Below, one piece after another: positions 1 through 6,075 of a stretch of DNA of 13,199 nt. Position 1 is the stretch's first letter. Each line of letters opens with the position of its first letter. The notes below the pieces were generated by a model, which was given only the letters and a program-made list of their open reading frames with translations, was not told where the DNA came from and ran no database searches. This DNA is from Geobacter sp. GTDB taxonomy: Bacteria > Desulfobacterota > Desulfuromonadia > Geobacterales > Geobacteraceae. A program made the position numbers and the translations under genes. The stretch is from the NCBI GenBank assembly GCA_003499925.1, contig DNRQ01000191.1, positions 24,847-38,045 on the forward strand, written 5' to 3'.

Positions 1-2
1 TG

Positions 3-92
3 AATCATGTAGGGTGGGCCGTGCCCACCATCAGGATGCGGTTGTGGTGGGCACGGCCCACCCTACCTCTCATTCCCTTAACTTAATGGCAG
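3..92. repeat. Nested palindromic element, copy 1 (90-bp inverted repeat)
   Basis: Positions 9-30 and 45-66 form a perfect 22-bp stem around a 14-nt loop. Each arm is itself a hairpin (GGTGGGC, 3 nt, GCCCACC). Positions 3-92 are an exact reverse complement of 5807-5896. The element sits between genes and the left side is cut by the window edge. It looks like a REP/MITE-type dispersed palindrome; no transposase is visible here. Confidence 0.85.
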
Positions 93-112
93 TGCCCTCC
101 GGGGGAGGGGAC
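78..112. repeat. 35-bp exact direct repeat, copy 1
   Basis: This stretch starts TTAACTTAATGGCAG and ends in a C/G-rich mini-palindrome. It recurs exactly, in the same orientation, at 5896-5930. It is the outer arm of the palindromic element. Confidence 0.8.
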
Positions 113-144
113 AATTTGCGTGTGGGACTAATCTATTGCGTAAC

Positions 145-172
145 TTTCTCAGAAGCGCCGATCTTCCGCTGA
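145..172. repeat. CTCAGAAG-type dispersed repeat, copy A
   Basis: This 28-nt segment matches 2976-3003 at 23 of 28 positions. In both places it is followed within about 40 nt by the CCTCCCCTT-S-AAGGGGAGG palindrome, so the two parts seem to travel together as a compound intergenic repeat. Confidence 0.55.
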
Positions 173-181
173 AAATACTTC

Positions 182-198
182 CTCCCCTTCAAGGGGAG
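182..198. repeat. C/G-rich palindrome (CTCCCCTT-C-AAGGGGAG)
   Basis: Perfect 8-bp arms flank a central C. The same palindrome family occurs at 3042-3060 and 8345-8365, always between genes. No T-run follows it, so it is not a classical terminator. Confidence 0.75.
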
Positions 199-274
199 TG
201 CCGATCGCGGGGCGATGCCGCTCCTGCCCGATTTCTCAGCATCCCACCTAAAATTCATTCTGAGAAAATTTCCG

Positions 275-304
275 TTGTTTACCGCTAACTTTGCGTGGTA
301 TGCT
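275..304 (+). promoter_or_regulatory. Extended -10 promoter for the surface-protein gene
   Basis: TTGTTT (275-280), an 18-nt spacer and TATGCT (299-304) resemble a sigma-70 promoter. A TGG directly before the -10 box gives the extended -10 TGn motif. The predicted RNA start is near 311, leaving a 5' leader of about 200 nt before the ATG at 513. The imperfect dyad 231-269 lies just upstream and could bind a regulator (inference). Confidence 0.5.
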
Positions 305-408
305 ATGCCGCCGTTTCAGGTGAGATGGCGTGGGGACCCGGTCGGGAGAGCGGTGGCAGAAAGTCCCCTTTTCCGCCGCTTGTCCCCGGGGAGGTTTCAA
401 GGGGTGTA

Positions 409-426
409 CCGGGGCGTCTGCCCCGG
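409..426 (+). other. GC-rich hairpin in the leader
   Basis: CCGGGGC (409-415) pairs perfectly with GCCCCGG (420-426) around a 4-nt loop. It lies about 90 nt before the start codon at 513 with no T-run behind it. It may fold in the mRNA leader, but a specific function cannot be read from it. Confidence 0.5.
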
Positions 427-512
427 CATTCGGCGTTTTCCAGTGGTCGGGCAGTTTCTGCCGCTCGTATACCAGTAAGCAGAAGAAAAGCATCGAATAC
501 GGAGAAGGGTTT

Positions 513-2216
513 ATGAAACGAACCGCTCGAAGTTGGTACCTGCCAGGCATAATGTTCGTGATGCTGTTGGTTAGCTCCCCTTGCGACGCTGTAGCCGGTG
601 CCGTAGGGAGTGCTTCAATAACGGCCTCATCCCTTTTCTCTGGTGCAACCACGAGTCATGAGTTGAGATTCATTGCAACAGGAGGGCTCCCTGGCGGGGC
701 AACGATCAGCGTGGAATATCCGGTCGGCTTCGATGTAGCGGGTGCGACCAAGACAAGATACGCGAGCGACTACACGCTGCAGGGGATTTCAGGGCGGACC
801 GTCACATACACGGTGGTCAAACCGGTAAGCGCAGGCGGCACCCTGTACGGGTGGTACCTGCATACAGACGGTATCGTGAATCCAGCGGCGGCAGGGACCT
901 ACTCCCTGAAGGTTTCCACCAGCATCGACATGACCCAGGTGTTGGTGCCGGTGACGATCAAGGCCCCCGGCGGCGGCGTAACTGCTGCTTCAATGACGGT
1001 CTCCTCGCTCCTCTCGGGTACCACAACCAGTCACGAACTGAGATTCATCGCAACAAGCGGACTCCCTGCCGGAGCAACCATCAGCGTGCTGTATCCGCCC
1101 GGCTTCAACGTAGCGAGCGCCACTAAAACGGAATTCACCAGCTATTACACCCTGCAGGGCACCTCAGGGCAGACCATCACCTACAATGTAGTCAAGCCGG
1201 TAAGCCCGGGCGGCACCGTCTACGGGTGGTACTTGCAAACTGACGGCATCGTGAATCCGGCGGCGGCAGGAACCTATTCTGTCAAGGTATCGACAAGCAG
1301 CGACCCGCCTCAGCTGTCGGTGCCGGTAACCGTCACGGCCGCCGGCGCTGCCGTAAAGAGTGCATCAGTGACGGCCTCCTCACCGGTCACGGGTGCAACG
1401 GCGAGTTATCAATTGAGATTGATCGCAACCAGCGGACTCCCCGCTGGAGCGACCATCAGCGTGCAATATCCTGTCGAATTCAATATAGCGGGCGCCACTA
1501 AAACACGTTACGCGAACAAGTACAGCCTGCAGGAAATCTCGGGGCAGACCATCAGATACACCGTGCTGGACCCGGTAAACGCAGGTGGAACCCTGAATGC
1601 ATCGTACCTTTACACCGACGGTATCGTCAATCCGGCGCGGCCAGGAGCCTACACGGTAAAAGTATCGACCAGCAATGATCCTGTTCAGGTGCCAGTGCAG
1701 GTATCGATCACGGAGCCTCCCAGACATGCAGTGGCCCTTGCTTTTGCAGGAACCGGGGGTGGCGATGTTAACGGAGACATGTCGTGCAGCAAGGGATCTA
1801 GCTGTCCTCCCGTTGCATTTGTAGAAAACACGATCGTTACACTGATCCCGACCAACTATTCCGACTCCGTCTTCGGCGGGTGGAGCAGCGAATGCACGGT
1901 GGTTGACAACAACTGCCAGCTCACCATGGACGGACCCAAAAATGTTGCAGCTACCTTCATTCATGCCGATAAGATCAGAATACTGGCCAAGCCTTACAGT
2001 TCGCTGCTTGCGGCATTTGCCGAATCAACTTCAGGGTTGATACGAGCAAGAGCCATAGAATTTGTTGAAACCGTAAAAATAACCCGTCCGGCCGCCTTCA
2101 AGGGTGGCTTCGACGCCGAATTCAGCAGTAGCAGCGGAAGCTACACGGTACTGAAGGGGAAATTGACCATTGGAGCCGGCGGCACTCTGCGTGTCCAGGG
2201 ACTGGTTATCAGGTGA
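513..2216 (+). CDS. Exported surface protein with three 125-residue repeats and an InlB-B-like domain
   Basis: This 567-residue protein is probably displayed on the cell surface or secreted; its role is unknown. I chose ATG 513 because GGAGAAGG lies just upstream and the first 28 residues form a signal peptide (KRTAR, hydrophobic LPGIMFVMLLV, then small residues near CDAVAGA). An in-frame ATG at 330 would bury that signal behind 61 residues. Residues about 33-407 are three tandem repeats with an exact period of 125 residues, each carrying SGLPAGATISV-like, GGT and TDGIVNPA segments; the fold is probably beta-sandwich. Residues about 403-483 resemble the divergent InlB B-repeat: four cysteines (C425, C431, C461, C468) and a GGWS at 455-458 ending in ATF. 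Residues 484-567 (KGGFD...LTIGAGGTLRV) resemble a C-terminal domain common in Geobacter surface proteins. The domain assignments are from memory of the families. Confidence 0.85.
   Translation: MKRTARSWYLPGIMFVMLLVSSPCDAVAGAVGSASITASSLFSGATTSHELRFIATGGLPGGATISVEYPVGFDVAGATKTRYASDYTLQGISGRTVTYTVVKPVSAGGTLYGWYLHTDGIVNPAAAGTYSLKVSTSIDMTQVLVPVTIKAPGGGVTAASMTVSSLLSGTTTSHELRFIATSGLPAGATISVLYPPGFNVASATKTEFTSYYTLQGTSGQTITYNVVKPVSPGGTVYGWYLQTDGIVNPAAAGTYSVKVSTSSDPPQLSVPVTVTAAGAAVKSASVTASSPVTGATASYQLRLIATSGLPAGATISVQYPVEFNIAGATKTRYANKYSLQEISGQTIRYTVLDPVNAGGTLNASYLYTDGIVNPARPGAYTVKVSTSNDPVQVPVQVSITEPPRHAVALAFAGTGGGDVNGDMSCSKGSSCPPVAFVENTIVTLIPTNYSDSVFGGWSSECTVVDNNCQLTMDGPKNVAATFIHADKIRILAKPYSSLLAAFAESTSGLIRARAIEFVETVKITRPAAFKGGFDAEFSSSSGSYTVLKGKLTIGAGGTLRVQGLVIR
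609..1733 (+). repeat. Three in-frame 375-bp tandem repeats
   Basis: Units run about 609-983, 984-1358 and 1359-1733. The equivalent serine codons are at 615, 990 and 1365, so the period is exactly 375 bp. All three units keep segments such as GGTATCGTGAATCC-like and GGACTCCCTGC-like stretches at DNA level. This implies duplication that is not ancient, or ongoing gene conversion. Units 1 and 2 look closer to each other than to unit 3. Confidence 0.85.
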
Positions 2217-2331
2217 TGGATGTGTTTTAGCAGCGGAAGATCATCGCTAGTCAGGTAAAACTATGAAATATTTGCGCCGCCATTTGCACCGGTCTCGTCC
2301 GGTTCTCACTCCAAACACTGAAAGGAAAGCC

Positions 2332-2844
2332 ATGAAAAAAACCATTTCTGCACTCGCCGCATCCTTCACCATGGTCCTTTGCTGCTGCGGCCTGGCCCTC
2401 GCAGAGAAAGCCGCTTTCGTGCAGCAGGAAGACGCCCCGCTGAAGGTTCTCGCCTACGGCACCAAATTCGGCACCAAGGCGGACAAGCCAAGGGTCGTGC
2501 ATGAGGTCAAGTATCAAAACCGGTCCAAATCCGAGGTCGTAGCGGCGCGCTTTGGCATTCTGGAGTACAACGGCTACAACGAGAAGATCGACAGCTTTAT
2601 CGGGTACACCCTTGAGGGATCCAGCGCGGGAGAGAAGGACAGCGCAGAGTTCGTAAACGAAGAACCGCATGCCATCTTTTTCGAGGACTTCGGTGCCGGC
2701 TATCTCTGGGTTGATGCCGTGCGCTTTGCTGACGGCACCATCTGGAAGGCGAACCGCACCCTACTCCTGGAAGACATGAAAAGGTTGAACTCCGAGATCA
2801 CCGGAGTCGATCTCACCGAGAAGAAGAGTCTGCCGGCAGATTGA
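2332..2844 (+). CDS. Small exported protein of unknown function
   Basis: The 170-residue product starts at ATG 2332, preceded by AAAGGA. An in-frame ATG at 2263 is unlikely because it lacks a ribosome site and would place 23 charged residues before the signal peptide. Residues 1-24 are a signal peptide (KK, a hydrophobic core with three adjacent cysteines C17-C19, cleavage probably after ALA24). No lipobox fits, because the residue before the first Cys is Leu. The mature part (about 146 residues) has no family I recognise. The pattern VVHEVKYQNRS...ARFGILEYN suggests a beta-sandwich of the FxLYD/DUF5780 sort, but this is weak. There are no cysteines in the mature part, so a soluble periplasmic protein is likely. 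A clear terminator follows, so this gene ends its transcription unit. It lies 115 bp after the surface-protein gene and could be cotranscribed with it. Confidence 0.85.
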   Translation: MKKTISALAASFTMVLCCCGLALAEKAAFVQQEDAPLKVLAYGTKFGTKADKPRVVHEVKYQNRSKSEVVAARFGILEYNGYNEKIDSFIGYTLEGSSAGEKDSAEFVNEEPHAIFFEDFGAGYLWVDAVRFADGTIWKANRTLLLEDMKRLNSEITGVDLTEKKSLPAD

Positions 2845-2874
2845 CCGGAACCCGTTCCCATCCCTTTTCATCGA

Positions 2875-2913
2875 GAAAAGCCGCTCAACTGACCAGAGCG
2901 GCTTTTCTTGTTT
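2875..2913 (+). terminator. Rho-independent terminator after the small exported protein
   Basis: A perfect 12-bp stem is formed by 2875-2886 (GAAAAGCCGCTC) and 2896-2907, with a 9-nt loop, followed by TTGTTT. It ends the unit starting at 513 or 2332. The A-rich left arm could also give weak bidirectional activity. Confidence 0.85.
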
Positions 2914-2975
2914 AGAGACCCAAAGTCTCCGTAGGGGCCCTGGGTGGGGAGAACTCGCGTGGGCAGAGCTACACC

Positions 2976-3003
2976 TTACTCAGAAGTGCCCATTTTGCGC
3001 TGA
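2976..3003. repeat. CTCAGAAG-type dispersed repeat, copy B
   Basis: It matches 145-172 at 23 of 28 positions and is again followed by a CCTCCCCTT-S-AAGGGGAGG palindrome, here about 40 nt downstream. Confidence 0.55.
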
Positions 3004-3041
3004 TTCACATCCCCCCCTCCCTACTACACCGACTCCCCATC

Positions 3042-3060
3042 CCTCCCCTTGAAGGGGAGG
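3042..3060. repeat. C/G-rich palindrome (CCTCCCCTT-G-AAGGGGAGG)
   Basis: Perfect 9-bp arms flank a central G. It belongs to the same intergenic family as 182-198 and 8345-8365. Confidence 0.8.
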
Positions 3061-3268
3061 TAGTTTAGATAAACTTCCCTGCGTGAGAAGCGAAAAAGAT
3101 GTGAGAATCCTGCCATTGATATGATATTGTAAGCAATCGCTCATCCCGCTTTGTTGCGCAACGGGGAAAGATTGATATCCTCATTAATATGCCGGAGTCG
3201 TGGCCGGGGTGAACCGGCTTCCTCTCAATCCCGTGGCTGTACAATCCAAATGCTGAATGGAAGGTTCT

Positions 3269-3700
3269 ATGATAGCGCGTATTGACCACCTCAACATCGT
3301 GGTGAGCAAGCTGGACCAGGCGAAGGAGTTCTTTTTCCTGCTGGGATTCACCGAAGGGATCGGTTCGGATCTCGACTCGGGCTTTCTGGAAAAGGTGACC
3401 GGGATTCAGGGCGCCAGGGGGCGTTTCGTGGCGCTGCATCATCCGGGCTCGAACCTGTCAATCGAACTGTTGAAATTCGACGGGGATGCGGTCGGTGCAG
3501 AAGGGACCGGCAGGGCCGACCGGATCGGGCTGCGTCATCTCGCCTTCGCGGTTACCGATATCGAGGCGGAAGTTCAGAGGCTGCAAGAGCACGGTGTCAA
3601 GTTCATCGGCCCCATCCAGACTTGGGAGAAAACCGGCAAGAAGCTGGTTTATTTCCACGGTCCGGACGGGATTCTGCTTGAATTCGCGCAGTATCCGTAA
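3269..3700 (+). CDS. VOC (glyoxalase/bleomycin-resistance) superfamily protein
   Basis: This 143-residue, single-polypeptide VOC protein is cytosolic by appearance. The start at 3269 follows GGAAGG with 5 nt spacing; an in-frame ATG at 3257 overlaps that site and is less likely. The two beta-alpha-beta-beta-beta modules are visible (residues about 1-70 and 85-143). All four positions that usually bind the metal are present: H7 (IDHLNI), E66 (SIELLKF), H90 (LRHLAF) and E138 (LLEFAQ). An active metal-dependent lyase, epimerase or dioxygenase-like enzyme is therefore plausible, with glyoxalase I and methylmalonyl-CoA epimerase as the nearest well-known types. The substrate cannot be told from sequence. 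It is the first gene of a probable operon, 39 bp before the cysteine-cluster protein, which may point to a metal-related or detoxification role (inference). Confidence 0.88.
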   Translation: MIARIDHLNIVVSKLDQAKEFFFLLGFTEGIGSDLDSGFLEKVTGIQGARGRFVALHHPGSNLSIELLKFDGDAVGAEGTGRADRIGLRHLAFAVTDIEAEVQRLQEHGVKFIGPIQTWEKTGKKLVYFHGPDGILLEFAQYP

Positions 3701-3739
3701 TAGAAGGGGATGGTTAAGGTCGCGGCTCAGGAGAAGTAG

Positions 3740-4240
3740 ATGTCTCAGACAGTTCAGGTAATTAACGGCAACGATGGCTTCGCGCGGGAACGGGAACGCC
3801 TGAAGCGGCTCATAATCAACGCGGAGCGGGCGGGCGTCGACAGGTGGCGTCAGATCTCCTTTGTGTACCGGGCGGCGGACAGTTTCAGCAGGCGGGTCCT
3901 TGCCCGCTCCTTCTGCCACACGGAAATGAGCCGCACGGCCGGCTGCAAAACGGGACAGTGCTGCAAGTGCCGCCCCGATGTCTTCGAGTACGAAAAGGGG
4001 GTGCTGGACCTGTTGCCCAAAAGGACGGACGACACGGGATTCTGCCCTTTCTTCAACCTGGGCAAAAGGACCTGCGGCGTTTACGGCGTAAGGCCTTTCG
4101 CCTGCCGGATCTATTACAACTTCGCCCAATCCGGCTATTACTGCCAGAATCCCAACGACGCCACGCTGCAGCTCTTCGATGGCGTGAAGCGGCACCTGGA
4201 GCGGATCCTCGGTCCCTATGCGGGCGGTTACCTGCCATGA
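3740..4240 (+). CDS. YkgJ-family cysteine-cluster protein (putative zinc/iron-chelating)
   Basis: This 166-residue cytosolic protein has the cysteine pattern of the YkgJ/UPF0153 family, annotated as putative zinc- or iron-chelating proteins of unknown biochemical role. The start at 3740 is preceded by AGGAGAAG. The visible ligands are C69, C74, C75 and C77 (GCKTGQCCKC), C102 (GFCPFF), C112 (TCGVY) and C122 (RPFACR), with extra cysteines at 59 and 135. The family signature (T)CxVYxxRPxxCRxY is present at 112-125. The N-terminal 55 residues are basic and probably helical. Its stop codon overlaps the ATG of the next gene (ATGA at 4237-4240), so it is very likely translated together with the diadenylate-cyclase-like protein. 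That link is the main clue to its role. Confidence 0.85.
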   Translation: MSQTVQVINGNDGFARERERLKRLIINAERAGVDRWRQISFVYRAADSFSRRVLARSFCHTEMSRTAGCKTGQCCKCRPDVFEYEKGVLDLLPKRTDDTGFCPFFNLGKRTCGVYGVRPFACRIYYNFAQSGYYCQNPNDATLQLFDGVKRHLERILGPYAGGYLP

Positions 4241-5559
4241 TCTTGAAAAACAAGACACCCCGGAATCTGGCCGAGTCGGTCTGCGCGGAACTCAGGAAAC
4301 GCCACGTCGGGGTACCGGACGAGAAGATCATCATCGATCTCTTCGAGACCATGTACTACTCCAGCCTGAGAACCGAAGAGTCGGAGCCGGTCACCTTCCA
4401 CCTGGTATTTCTGGATCCCGCCCAGCCCGACCCCAAGCCGCCGCGAAATCCGGTGAAGGATCGCTGGAGCTATGTGCCGTTCGCGGAACCGATCGAGTTT
4501 TCGGTCTCCAATCTGGTGAAGATCTCGAAATCGACGGACCTGCGTACTTCTTCTTTCGTGGTATGGCCGGGCAAGGACGCGCTTTTCATCTGGGGGCTGG
4601 TGGATCAGCAAAACCGGTTTCACAAGTTCCTGAACCGAAGCGCCGAAATCGAGGCCGAGAGACCGGGTCTTTTCCAGGCGAGCGTCGAGGGGATCGGGGT
4701 CATCGTGGTCTACATGCGCTATGAGAAGGTTGCAGAGCTCAGGATAAACGAGCTGATCCGCAACTCGGTGGATCTGTTCCGGCAAAGTCCGATCAGAGAT
4801 CTTCTGAGTCCCGGCATCGACGCCCATCTGCAGGCGATTCGCAGCAACGTTGCCGACGACATCTATCCGGCATCCGGCCCGATGGACGAAATCCACACCC
4901 AGCAGTGGCTCTCCGTGCTGTGCAGGATTCTGCTCAGAGTCCAGAAAATCGGAAACGGCGGCGCGATGCTGATCACCCCCGACATAAAGAGCCCTGATCT
5001 CAATATCAAGTACAGGATAGACTACGAAAGGCTGCAAACGTCCCTCGGAACCAATGCGGCAACCAAACTGAAGGCGGATTACCTGGAGAAGCATCTCCTC
5101 AATCTCAGCGAATCGAAGTCGAAGGTAATGCCGTCCAACCAGTATTTTCAGCTGCGGCGATTCGAAAAGGATCTGAGAGCCAGCAAGAACGAGATAGACG
5201 GGGTGATCTGGTTCACCGCCCTGCTGACCCGCGTGGACGGGCTGGTCGTGATGGATCGCAACTTGGCCGTGCGGGGATACGGGGTAGAGATTACCAATTC
5301 CCGGGAGCCCGCCAACCTGTTCATCGCCAGCGACAGGATGGCGACGCCCGGCAAGCTGCGTCCCGCAATTTACAACCATTTCGGTACCCGGCACAGATCG
5401 ATGATGAGGTACTGCTTCCAGAATCCGGGGAGCATCGGCTTTGTCGTCTCTCAGGACGGAGAAGTGCGTGTCATCACGATGGTGGGCGACTCTCTTGTGA
5501 TGTGGGAGAACATCAAGCTCAAATACTACAGCTATGTCTCCAAGAAGAAGTCGGCGTAG
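4237..5559 (+). CDS. DisA_N-like (diadenylate cyclase type) protein with N-terminal sensor-like region
   Basis: This 440-residue soluble protein has a C-terminal region (about 230-425) that I read as a DisA_N/DAC domain, the fold that makes cyclic di-AMP from two ATP. The supporting motifs are DGLVV at 334-338 (the DGA motif of DisA and CdaA, with Ala replaced by Leu), FGTRHRS at 382-388 (the GTRHRA motif) and FVVSQDGEVRVI at 402-413 (the usual VVSEE-G-I strand). A GNGGAMLI segment at 239-246 precedes them. The gap between the DG and RHR motifs (about 49 residues) is longer than I expect for CdaA. Residues 1-200 have no transmembrane segment and look like one of the sensor regions fused to bacterial DAC domains (DACNV-type is possible; not proven). 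The ATG lies inside the stop of the cysteine-cluster gene, so the two are translationally coupled. Whether it is catalytically active is open, because DGA and RHRA are both altered by one residue. Confidence 0.75.
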   Translation: MILKNKTPRNLAESVCAELRKRHVGVPDEKIIIDLFETMYYSSLRTEESEPVTFHLVFLDPAQPDPKPPRNPVKDRWSYVPFAEPIEFSVSNLVKISKSTDLRTSSFVVWPGKDALFIWGLVDQQNRFHKFLNRSAEIEAERPGLFQASVEGIGVIVVYMRYEKVAELRINELIRNSVDLFRQSPIRDLLSPGIDAHLQAIRSNVADDIYPASGPMDEIHTQQWLSVLCRILLRVQKIGNGGAMLITPDIKSPDLNIKYRIDYERLQTSLGTNAATKLKADYLEKHLLNLSESKSKVMPSNQYFQLRRFEKDLRASKNEIDGVIWFTALLTRVDGLVVMDRNLAVRGYGVEITNSREPANLFIASDRMATPGKLRPAIYNHFGTRHRSMMRYCFQNPGSIGFVVSQDGEVRVITMVGDSLVMWENIKLKYYSYVSKKKSA

Positions 5560-5715
5560 CTGTGCAGGGATAAATACTGGAAACGATGCCGCCACGGAGA
5601 CATGGCGCTCACTGAGAAAGACAAAAACCATCCGGATAGCACTCCACGCCGCTGACGGCGCTTTGGTCGAAGACAAAGTACTCATCTTCGCTGGCACCTG
5701 CTCACTCTCCTCCCT

Positions 5716-5801
5716 CCGGAGGGGGGAGGTCGGGAGGGGGGAAGCCTGCGGCTTTTCCGAACAACTGGCCGTTTTCCCCCTCCCTAGCCCTCCCCCTCCG
5801 G
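5716..5801. repeat. Long imperfect C/G hairpin
   Basis: The purine-rich arm 5716-5742 pairs with the pyrimidine-rich arm 5775-5801 over about 27 positions with few mismatches, around a loop of about 32 nt. It abuts and partly overlaps the outer arm of the nested palindrome. It could act as a transcription barrier after the diadenylate-cyclase-like gene (inference). Confidence 0.65.
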
Positions 5802-5930
5802 GGGCGCTGCCATTAAGTTAAGGGAATGAGAGGTAGGGTGGGCCGTGCCCACCACAACCGCATCCTGATGGTGGGCACGGCCCACCCTACATGATTTAAC
5901 TTAATGGCAGTGCCCTCCGGGGGAGGGGAC
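5791..5930. repeat. Nested palindromic element, copy 2 (complete)
   Basis: The inner stem is 5833-5854 with 5869-5890 (22 bp, perfect, 14-nt loop). It is flanked by an outer palindrome: CTGCCATTAAGTTAA ending at 5821 and its exact reverse complement starting at 5896, each continued by C/G-rich sequence. Positions 5807-5896 are the exact reverse complement of 3-92. TTAA borders both sides of the inner part (5818-5821 and 5896-5899), which resembles a 4-bp target duplication. Confidence 0.8.
5896..5930. repeat. 35-bp exact direct repeat, copy 2
   Basis: It is identical and in the same orientation to 78-112. Here it forms the right outer arm of the complete nested palindrome. Confidence 0.8.
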
Positions 5931-6050
5931 TATTAAGCGTCAATATCGAATTGTTGACTGTACAGTTTCCCGAGCACTGCCAAGGGAGAGGGAGAGGACC
6001 AGGCGGAATCGGGGCATTTCGTTAGACGAATGATGCTTGTTTAAGTTGCA

Positions 6051-6075
6051 CTCCGTGTTCTCCGTGTCTCCGTGG
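6051..6075. repeat. Short tandem repeat CTCCGTGT x3
   Basis: Three adjacent units (CTCCGTGTT, CTCCGTGT, CTCCGTGG) are followed by CGCCAACTGCTTTT. This phrase type is widespread between genes of environmental bacteria. It lies about 30 bp before the MuiA-family start codon. Confidence 0.6.

Larger units (their letters stand above)
113..512. other. 400-bp intergenic region and leader of the surface-protein gene
   Basis: No convincing gene is present. From left to right it holds a CTCAGAAG-type repeat (145-172), a C/G palindrome (182-198), an imperfect dyad (231-239 with 260-269), a promoter (275-304) and about 200 nt of GC-rich leader. The leader contains CCCCGGGG and a 7-bp hairpin with arms 409-415 and 420-426. 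The short open frames here have no ribosome site or recognisable product. The leader could be regulatory, but it does not match a riboswitch class I recognise. Confidence 0.6.
2914..3268. other. 355-bp palindrome-rich intergenic region
   Basis: No gene is supported. It contains the second CTCAGAAG-type repeat (2976-3003), the palindrome 3042-3060 and a small hairpin (GCCGG 3203-3207 with CCGGC 3214-3218). A weak promoter-like pair, TTGCGC (3154-3159), 16 nt, TATCCT (3176-3181), could serve the VOC operon. That call is tentative because the -35 box matches only three bases. Confidence 0.5.

Noticed and set aside
1..112. CRISPR-like or IS-end structure at the window start
   Set aside because: There is no regular spacer array and no transposase. 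The structure is a dispersed palindrome with a second copy at 5791-5930.
330..512. Upstream extension of the surface-protein gene to ATG 330
   Set aside because: It would place 61 residues before a clear signal peptide, has no ribosome site and begins near the predicted transcription start. ATG 513 has GGAGAAGG upstream.
310..512. GEMM (cyclic dinucleotide) riboswitch in the leader
   Set aside because: I looked because Geobacter-type surface genes often carry one. The conserved core and tetraloop-receptor features were not found by eye.
248..652. Minus-strand open frame of 134 codons
   Set aside because: It overlaps the promoter and start of the surface-protein gene and shows no recognisable domain.
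4228..5697. Long minus-strand open frame (489 codons) opposite the diadenylate-cyclase-like gene
   Set aside because: It mirrors a gene with clear family motifs and an ATGA-coupled start. Long antisense frames are expected in GC-rich DNA.
5534..5821. Possible 95-residue gene after the diadenylate-cyclase-like gene
   Set aside because: It overlaps the end of that gene and runs through two palindromic repeats, and the protein is low in recognisable structure.
5957..5966. ACTGTACAGT palindrome as a LexA-type operator
   Set aside because: It is a perfect but short palindrome, with no fitting promoter nearby and no match to a LexA box spacing I trust.
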